A stretch of DNA of 9,927 bases from JAVBNO01 sp031551485. GTDB taxonomy: Bacteria > Bacillota > Clostridia > Oscillospirales > Ruminococcaceae. Within the stretch, counting starts at the first letter, position 1. Every line of letters begins with the position of its first letter. The stretch spans positions 1 through 9,927 of the forward strand of contig JAVBNO010000018.1 in assembly GCA_031551485.1 (NCBI GenBank). Reading direction: 5' to 3'. Positions 5,659 through 9,927 of this stretch are shown one piece after another. The notes below the pieces were generated by a model. It had not been told where the DNA came from. It searched no databases and saw only the letters and a list, made by a program, of their open reading frames with translations. The translations under genes and the position numbers were made by a program.

Positions 5659-7383
5659 ATGACAGACAACAATGCCATGTACAACCGCTGGTGCCAGCGG
5701 GCGACAGAAGATGCCCAGCTGGTATCGGAGCTCCAAAGCATCGCGGGTCAAGAAAAAGAAATTGACGATCGGTTTTACCAAAGCCTTTCTTTTGGCACCG
5801 CGGGTTTGCGGGGCGTTTTGGGGGCGGGCACCAACCGAATGAACCTTTACACAGTGCGCCAGGCTACCCAAGGCCTGGCCGCCTACATTAATGAGGCGCA
5901 GCCGGCCGGCGCGGGCGCACCCTCGGTGGCAATCGCCTACGACAGCCGCATCAATTCGGAGCTGTTTGCCAAAGAAGCCGCCTGTGTGTTGGCGGCCAAC
6001 GGCGTCAAAGCCTGGCTCTATGGCGAGCTGATGCCCACCCCCGCCCTCTCTTTCGCGGTGCGGGAACTGGGTTGTCAATCGGGCATTATCATTACCGCCA
6101 GCCACAACCCCGCCAAATATAACGGCTACAAAGCCTATGACGCCACCGGCTGCCAAATTGAGCCGGAGGTGGCGGCGGCGGTTTCCCGGCAGATTACGGC
6201 GGCGGATATCTTTGACGACGTCAAACATATCCCCTTCGAGGAAGGCCTGAAAAGCGGTTCCATCGCCTTTATTCCCGAAGAAATTACCCAACTGTTTCTC
6301 CATCGCATATTGGAAGAGCAAATCACTCCGGGCATCTGCCAGGATGCCGGCTTGCGGGTTGTCTATACCCCCCTGAACGGCGCGGGGCGCCGGTGCGTCT
6401 TAAGCGTCCTTCGGGACATTGGCATCCAGGATGTTTTCGTCGTCCCGGAGCAGGAATGGCCGGACGGCCATTTCCCCACCTGTCCCTATCCCAACCCGGA
6501 AATTCGGGAGACGGTGGAGCTGGGCCTCCAGCTTTGCAAAGCCAAAGAGGCCGATTTGCTGTTGGCCACCGACCCGGACTGTGACCGGGTGGCCGTCGCC
6601 GTGCGGGAAGGGGATGACTACCGTATCATCACCGGCAACGAAATGGGCGTTTTGCTTCTGGACTACATTGCATCCGGGCGGCAGCGCGCCGGCCGAATGC
6701 CCAGCCATCCAGTGGCGGTTATGTCCATTGTCTCCACCAGCATGGCCGAGCGGGTGGCGGATTTTTATGGGGTGGAGTTGCGCCGGGTGTTGACCGGCTT
6801 CAAATTCATCGGCGAGCAAATTCGCCTGTTGGAGGAAGCGGGGGAGAGCGACCGGTATATCTTTGGCTTCGAGGAAAGCTGCGGTTATCTTTCGGGGGGC
6901 TATGTGCGGGACAAAGACGGGGTAAACGCCTCCATGCTCATATGTGAAATGGCCGCTTACTACCGCCAAAACGGCAGTTCTCTTTCGGCCCGGCTGGAGG
7001 CGCTGTACCACCAGTTCGGCTGTTACCGCAACAATGTCCAAAGTTTTATGTTTGAGGGCGCCGACGGCATGGCAAAAATGGCGGGCATTATGAAGCAGCT
7101 GCGCAATCTGCCCCCGGCCCAAATTGCGGGGCACCGGGTGGAAGCCATCGCCGATTATCTGACCTCCCAAAAGCAAGAGGGCGACAAGGTGATGCCGCTT
7201 ACACTGCCCCAGTCGGATGTGCTGGAATACAGCCTTTTTGGCGCGGGTAAAGTCATCATCCGGCCTTCGGGCACCGAACCCAAGCTCAAGGCCTATTATA
7301 TGCTGGTAGGCGCTACTTTTGCCGACACCGACGCGCTGTACGAGCATATTTCCGCCGATGTTCAGGCGCTTTTGGGCGTTTAA
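5659..7383 (+). CDS. pgcA: Phospho-sugar mutase (alpha-phosphoglucomutase family)
   Basis: This 574-residue cytosolic enzyme belongs to the alpha-D-phosphohexomutase superfamily, in the group of B. subtilis PgcA and PGM2. It should interconvert glucose 1-phosphate and glucose 6-phosphate, feeding UDP-glucose and surface polymer synthesis. Marks in order are FGTAGLRG (45-52), GAGTNRMNLYTV and the active-site TASHNP with phosphoserine S148. Then come the metal loop DPDCDR (305-310), the sugar-binding loop GFEESCGYL (403-411) and the phosphate-binding RPSGTEPK (535-542). The frame stays open upstream to 5434, but that part overlaps comM and the promoter. ATG 5659 gives the family length and has a modest AGGTG 5 bases upstream. 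MYNRW at codon 7 is an alternative start. Substrate (glucose versus mannose) is inferred from group membership. No strong terminator follows; a weak TGGGC/GCCCA pairing spans its stop. Confidence 0.95.
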   Translation: MTDNNAMYNRWCQRATEDAQLVSELQSIAGQEKEIDDRFYQSLSFGTAGLRGVLGAGTNRMNLYTVRQATQGLAAYINEAQPAGAGAPSVAIAYDSRINSELFAKEAACVLAANGVKAWLYGELMPTPALSFAVRELGCQSGIIITASHNPAKYNGYKAYDATGCQIEPEVAAAVSRQITAADIFDDVKHIPFEEGLKSGSIAFIPEEITQLFLHRILEEQITPGICQDAGLRVVYTPLNGAGRRCVLSVLRDIGIQDVFVVPEQEWPDGHFPTCPYPNPEIRETVELGLQLCKAKEADLLLATDPDCDRVAVAVREGDDYRIITGNEMGVLLLDYIASGRQRAGRMPSHPVAVMSIVSTSMAERVADFYGVELRRVLTGFKFIGEQIRLLEEAGESDRYIFGFEESCGYLSGGYVRDKDGVNASMLICEMAAYYRQNGSSLSARLEALYHQFGCYRNNVQSFMFEGADGMAKMAGIMKQLRNLPPAQIAGHRVEAIADYLTSQKQEGDKVMPLTLPQSDVLEYSLFGAGKVIIRPSGTEPKLKAYYMLVGATFADTDALYEHISADVQALLGV

Positions 7384-7423
7384 ACCGTTTGCCCAGGCCA
7401 ATCGAAATCCCAAATAAAATATG

Positions 7424-7452
7424 TTGCATTTTAAAACACGTTATGATACACT
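7424..7452 (+). promoter_or_regulatory. Promoter of rpmE
   Basis: TTGCAT (7424-7429) and TACACT (7447-7452) are 17 bases apart. Transcription would begin near 7459, giving a leader of about 30 bases that includes the AGAGGTG ribosome binding site. Confidence 0.55.
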
Positions 7453-7488
7453 ATATCCGTTACGCCACTTGAAAGAGGTGAATCGAAA

Positions 7489-7698
7489 ATGAAAGAGGGC
7501 CTTCATCCCGCATACGGGGAAGCCACAATCAAATGCGCCTGCGGCGAGGTCATCAAGACCCGTTCCACAAAGGCGGGCGAAATCCGGGTTGAAATTTGTT
7601 CCAAATGCCACCCCTTCTTTACCGGCAAGCAAAAATTGATTGACACCGGCGGTCGTGTGGATCGGTTCAAGAAGCGTTTTGGCTTGGAAGACAAATAA
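7489..7698 (+). CDS. rpmE: 50S ribosomal protein L31 (zinc-binding form)
   Basis: This 69-residue protein matches L31 throughout: MKEGLHPAYGEATIKCACGE at the start and CHPFFTGKQKL followed by the G-RVDRFKKRFG tail. The cysteines C16, C18, C37 and C40 form the zinc-binding set, so this is the zinc-containing type; a zinc-independent paralogue may exist elsewhere but is not in the window. L31 bridges the large and small subunits near the central protuberance. The ATG has AGAGGTG (7474-7480) 8 bases upstream. It has its own promoter and a terminator 24 bases after the stop, so it is probably a single-gene unit. Confidence 0.97.
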   Translation: MKEGLHPAYGEATIKCACGEVIKTRSTKAGEIRVEICSKCHPFFTGKQKLIDTGGRVDRFKKRFGLEDK

Positions 7699-7722
7699 GC
7701 ATCATTAGCCAGACACAAAGAT

Positions 7723-7753
7723 AGGCGGTGCGCTTTAAGGCGTACCGCCTTTT
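7723..7753 (+). terminator. Intrinsic terminator after rpmE
   Basis: AGGCGGTGCGC (7723-7733) pairs with GCGTACCGCCT (7740-7750) around loop TTTAAG, with one G-U pair. The final T of the stem plus TTT gives a short U tail. The stem is strong and the tail is short. Confidence 0.75.
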
Positions 7754-7770
7754 GGCACACAGAGGGTGCC
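7754..7770 (+). other. Small hairpin between rpmE terminator and yigZ
   Basis: GGCAC (7754-7758) pairs with GTGCC (7766-7770). A second small stem TGCAC/GTGCA with loop AAG follows near 7784-7796. Neither has a T tract. I saw no clear yigZ promoter in this 140-base gap; TTGCGC near 7799 with TTTATA about 17 bases downstream would start transcription at the gene start itself. Confidence 0.3.
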
Positions 7771-7838
7771 ACGCGCGGCTTCTGCACAAGGTGCAATGTT
7801 TGCGCTTGGCAACCTAAATCATTTTATACAGGATGCCT

Positions 7839-8462
7839 ATGGAATACATAACAATCAAAGCACAGGCCACCGCCCGGCTGGAGATTAAAAAGTCCAAATT
7901 CATCGGTGACATCGCCCCCGTGCAAAGCGAGGCCGAGGCCGCCGCCTTTTTGACGTCTATTAAAGCCCGCTACCCCGACGCCAGTCACCATGTTTACGCC
8001 TGGAACCTTCGCCATCAAAACCTCCAGCGGTTTTCCGACGCGGGGGAACCCTCCGGTACGGCGGGCAAGCCGGTGCTGGACGCGCTGGCGGGGGCGGAAC
8101 TTTTGGATGTGGCGCTGGTGGTCACCCGCTATTTTGGCGGCACGTTGCTGGGCACCGGCGGTCTTACCCACGCCTACTCCCAGACGGCGGCGGCCGCGGT
8201 GGCGGCCGCGGTTCGCCTGCGCTTTGTCTGGTGCTGCGAATTCAGCCTCTCCTGCCCCTATACCCTTTACCCCAAAATGCAGCACATGCTGCCGCAGTGG
8301 GGTGCGACGGTACTGCACAGCCACTTTGGCGAGGATGTGGTGTTGGGCCTCCTTTTGCAAGAGGAGGATGTGCCCGTTTTTCAAAAAGGGCTGACCGAGC
8401 TTTCGTCGGGGACGCTGTGCCCGGCCGAGGTTGGCTGGCGTTTTGGCGAAAAGCTGCTTTAG
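7839..8462 (+). CDS. yigZ: YigZ/IMPACT family protein
   Basis: This 207-residue protein belongs to the UPF0029/IMPACT family. The N-terminal domain carries the family signatures KKSKFIG (18-23), SHHVYAW and DAGEPSGTAGKPVL (67-80). VVTRYFGGTLLGTGGLTHAY (94-113) is the most conserved block. The C-terminal part fits the usual ferredoxin-like extension. The eukaryotic homologue IMPACT regulates the Gcn2 kinase; the bacterial role is unknown, with the fold suggesting nucleic acid or ribosome binding. ATG 7839 is preferred: CAGGA lies 5 bases upstream and relatives begin ME-Y-TI. The in-frame ATG at 7833 has no site in front of it and adds only two residues. An alanine-rich stretch (118-125) is encoded by GCG/GCC repeats. 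It lies alone between the rpmE terminator and the dgt promoter. Confidence 0.92.
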   Translation: MEYITIKAQATARLEIKKSKFIGDIAPVQSEAEAAAFLTSIKARYPDASHHVYAWNLRHQNLQRFSDAGEPSGTAGKPVLDALAGAELLDVALVVTRYFGGTLLGTGGLTHAYSQTAAAAVAAAVRLRFVWCCEFSLSCPYTLYPKMQHMLPQWGATVLHSHFGEDVVLGLLLQEEDVPVFQKGLTELSSGTLCPAEVGWRFGEKLL

Positions 8463-8465
8463 CCA

Positions 8466-8485
8466 AAGGCGAAACAAGGCGAAAC
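8466..8485 (+). repeat. Perfect tandem duplication of a 10-bp word
   Basis: AAGGCGAAAC occurs twice head to tail just after the yigZ stop. A TTTGGC/GCCAAA hairpin (8442-8447/8462-8467) spans the stop codon and overlaps the first copy. No good terminator tail follows closely; T runs occur at 8494-8500 and 8522-8529. Confidence 0.6.
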
Positions 8486-8554
8486 AGGACCACTTTTTTT
8501 GCCAAATCCCCACTTATTTTTGTTTTTTTATGAAAATACAAACAAAATCGGATT

Positions 8555-8590
8555 TTGAAAAGGATTTTCTTTTTTTTTTCGGTATATAAT
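8555..8590 (+). promoter_or_regulatory. dgt promoter region with T10 tract
   Basis: A perfect -10 TATAAT (8585-8590) lies 53 bases before the dgt ATG. A T10 run (8570-8579) occupies the place of the spacer. The nearest -35-like word is TTGAAA (8555-8560), 24 bases away and too far for an ordinary spacer. The -10 is convincing; the -35 is not. The surrounding 8490-8590 stretch is strongly AT-rich. Confidence 0.5.
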
Positions 8591-8642
8591 AACAGATGTT
8601 TATGTGGACATACTCATTTTGCGGTTTTGGGAAGGACATGCG

Positions 8643-9641
8643 ATGACAACACGCGAGATGGTCGAACAACATGAGCAGATGATTTTATCCCCCCACGCAG
8701 CGCTGGCGGCCCTTTCGCAGGGCCGGGACCGGCCGGAGGAACCCTGCCCTTATCGCACGGTATACCAGCGGGATCGGGATCGGATCATCCACTGCAATGC
8801 TTACCGCCGGCTGATGCACAAAACCCAGGTGTTTCTCTTTCCCGAGGGGGATCATTACCGCACCCGACTAACCCATACTCTGGAGGTCAGCCAAATTGCC
8901 CGCACCATTGCCCGGGCGCTGCGCCTGAACGAGGACCTTGCCGAGGCCATCGCTATGGGGCACGACCTGGGGCACACCCCTTTTGGCCACGCGGGGGAGG
9001 CGGTGCTCAATGAAATTGCCCCCGCCGGCTACAACCACGCCGTCCAAAGCGTGCGGGTGGTGGAACGGCTGGAACGGGGAGGCCGGGGACTCAATCTGAC
9101 GGTGGAGACCCGGGACGGCATCCGCTGTCATTCTTCCGGCGGCCCCACCGCCGCCACGCTGGAAGGCAAAGTGGTGCGTTACGCCGACAAAATTGCCTAT
9201 ATGAACCACGACATTGAAGACGCCCTTCGGGGGGGTATCCTCACCGAGGCGGACATTCCCTGGGAGGTCAAATATACATTGGGGCAGACAAAATCACAGC
9301 GCATTACAGCATTGGTGGCTTCACTGGTGCAAAACTCGGCCCAGGACATCCAGATGGACGAATCCACCCAAAAAGCCTACGATACACTGCGCCGTTTTAT
9401 GTTTGCCACCGTCTATACCGACCCGGTGGCCAAAGGGGAAGAGAGCAAAGCCAAAGACATTGTCCGACGGCTGTATGAATACTATTTTGCCCACCCCGGC
9501 GAACTGCCGGGGGATTACCGCCGCATTATGGAAGAAGACGGCCAGGCACAGGCCGTGTGCGACTACATATCCGGCATGAGCGACCGCTTTTGCATTACCA
9601 CTTACTCCAACCTTTTCATCCCCAAATCCTGGTCGCTGTAG
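8643..9641 (+). CDS. dgt: HD-domain deoxyguanosinetriphosphate triphosphohydrolase-like protein
   Basis: This 332-residue protein belongs to the HD-superfamily dNTPase (dGTPase-like) group, which hydrolyses dNTPs to deoxynucleosides and triphosphate. The metal set is complete: H78 in RTRLTHTLEV, H107-D108 in GHDLGHTPFGHAGE, and D182 in ADKIAYMNHDIED. CNAYRRLMHKTQVF is the conserved upstream block. Substrate range (dGTP only or broad) cannot be read from sequence. The ATG at 8643 has GAAGGA (8631-8636) 6 bases upstream. An in-frame GTG at 8604 would add 13 residues without a ribosome site and is rejected. dnaG follows after 53 bp, the order dgt-dnaG-sigA known from many Clostridia. This suggests one replication operon balancing dNTP pools and primase. 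Confidence 0.93.
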   Translation: MTTREMVEQHEQMILSPHAALAALSQGRDRPEEPCPYRTVYQRDRDRIIHCNAYRRLMHKTQVFLFPEGDHYRTRLTHTLEVSQIARTIARALRLNEDLAEAIAMGHDLGHTPFGHAGEAVLNEIAPAGYNHAVQSVRVVERLERGGRGLNLTVETRDGIRCHSSGGPTAATLEGKVVRYADKIAYMNHDIEDALRGGILTEADIPWEVKYTLGQTKSQRITALVASLVQNSAQDIQMDESTQKAYDTLRRFMFATVYTDPVAKGEESKAKDIVRRLYEYYFAHPGELPGDYRRIMEEDGQAQAVCDYISGMSDRFCITTYSNLFIPKSWSL

Positions 9642-9694
9642 CCAGATCATTGGAAGCCAACCCATTACTACTGCCGAAAGGAGGGCAAAGCGCC

Positions 9695-9927
9695 ATGATT
9701 CCCGAAAGTTTTTTGCTGGATTTAAAATACCACTGCGATGTGGAGCAGGTCATTGGCGGCTATGTGGCGCTTAAACGCCGGGGCCGCAATTTAGTGGGCC
9801 TCTGCCCCTTCCATTCGGAAAAAACCCCCTCCTTCACCGTCTACCCGGAAAACCAAAGTTTTTACTGTTTTGGCTGCGGGGCAGGGGGCGATGTGGTCAA
9901 CTTCATCCGCAAGGCTGAAAATCTGGA
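9695..9927 (+). CDS. dnaG: DNA primase DnaG, N-terminal part cut by window end
   Basis: The first 77 codons are present and the frame runs open off the window. They encode the CHC2 zinc-binding domain: YVALKRRGRNLVGLCPFH, then EKTPSF, then FYCFGCGAGGDVVNFI. The zinc ligands C37, H40, C58 and C61 are all visible. DnaG makes the RNA primers at the replication fork together with the DnaB-type helicase. The ATG has AAGGAGG (9678-9684) 10 bases upstream. The catalytic TOPRIM and helicase-binding domains lie beyond the window. Confidence 0.95.
   Translation, partial: MIPESFLLDLKYHCDVEQVIGGYVALKRRGRNLVGLCPFHSEKTPSFTVYPENQSFYCFGCGAGGDVVNFIRKAENL

Noticed and set aside
5581..6321. Minus-strand 246-codon frame over the pgcA 5' end
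   Set aside because: It would be transcribed across the pgcA promoter and active-site coding region, has no recognisable motif, and is explained by codon bias of pgcA.
6400..7413. Minus-strand 337-codon frame antisense to pgcA
   Set aside because: The plus strand encodes a complete phosphoglucomutase with all active-site motifs; the antisense frame has no domain or ribosome site.
7824..8513. Minus-strand 229-codon frame antisense to yigZ
   Set aside because: yigZ on the plus strand has the family signatures; the antisense product is Arg/Gly/His-rich shadow sequence.
8604..8642. GTG start at 8604 for dgt
   Set aside because: No ribosome site precedes it and it lies only about 14 bases after the -10 hexamer; ATG 8643 has GAAGGA at a 6-base spacing.

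Overview
The window reads as core chromosome of a Gram-positive, Clostridia-like bacterium. The evidence is the gene content and order: a YycJ-type hydrolase beside rlmH, a zinc-binding form of ribosomal protein L31, and a dGTPase directly upstream of dnaG. Purine-rich Shine-Dalgarno sites, sigma-A-type promoters and frequent TTG starts agree. Genes are moderately GC-rich with GC-rich third positions, which would suit an Oscillospiraceae/Ruminococcaceae-type lineage, but that placement is an inference from style and not a sequence match.

Layout. Positions 1 to about 733 hold no credible gene. They carry four tandem, diverged copies of a roughly 250-bp repeat unit, each rich in perfect hairpins; unit 1 is truncated by an apparent internal deletion. 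A plus-strand terminator-like hairpin (734-774) closes the array and abuts a long symmetrical hairpin (775-825) that overlaps the end of rlmH. From 816 to 5442 four genes lie on the minus strand. In transcription order they are comM/yifB (AAA+ Mg-chelatase-like protein), murA (first step of peptidoglycan precursor synthesis), yycJ/walJ (metallo-beta-lactamase-fold hydrolase) and rlmH (23S rRNA pseudouridine methyltransferase). A terminator separates murA from yycJ. A 439-bp AT-rich gap separates comM from murA.

A divergent promoter region (5443-5658) drives comM leftward and pgcA rightward. The plus-strand genes are pgcA (phosphoglucomutase family), rpmE (ribosomal protein L31, own promoter and terminator), yigZ (IMPACT family), dgt (HD-domain dGTPase) and the first 77 codons of dnaG (primase), cut by the window edge. 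dgt and dnaG look like the start of a replication operon.

How they fit together: these are housekeeping genes for cell wall, sugar phosphate metabolism, ribosome maturation, nucleotide pools and replication priming. No defence system, CRISPR array, transposase, prophage gene or biosynthetic cluster is visible. The one part not explained by known genes is the structured repeat array at the left edge. The AT-rich comM-murA gap, with nested direct repeats, is a weaker second.
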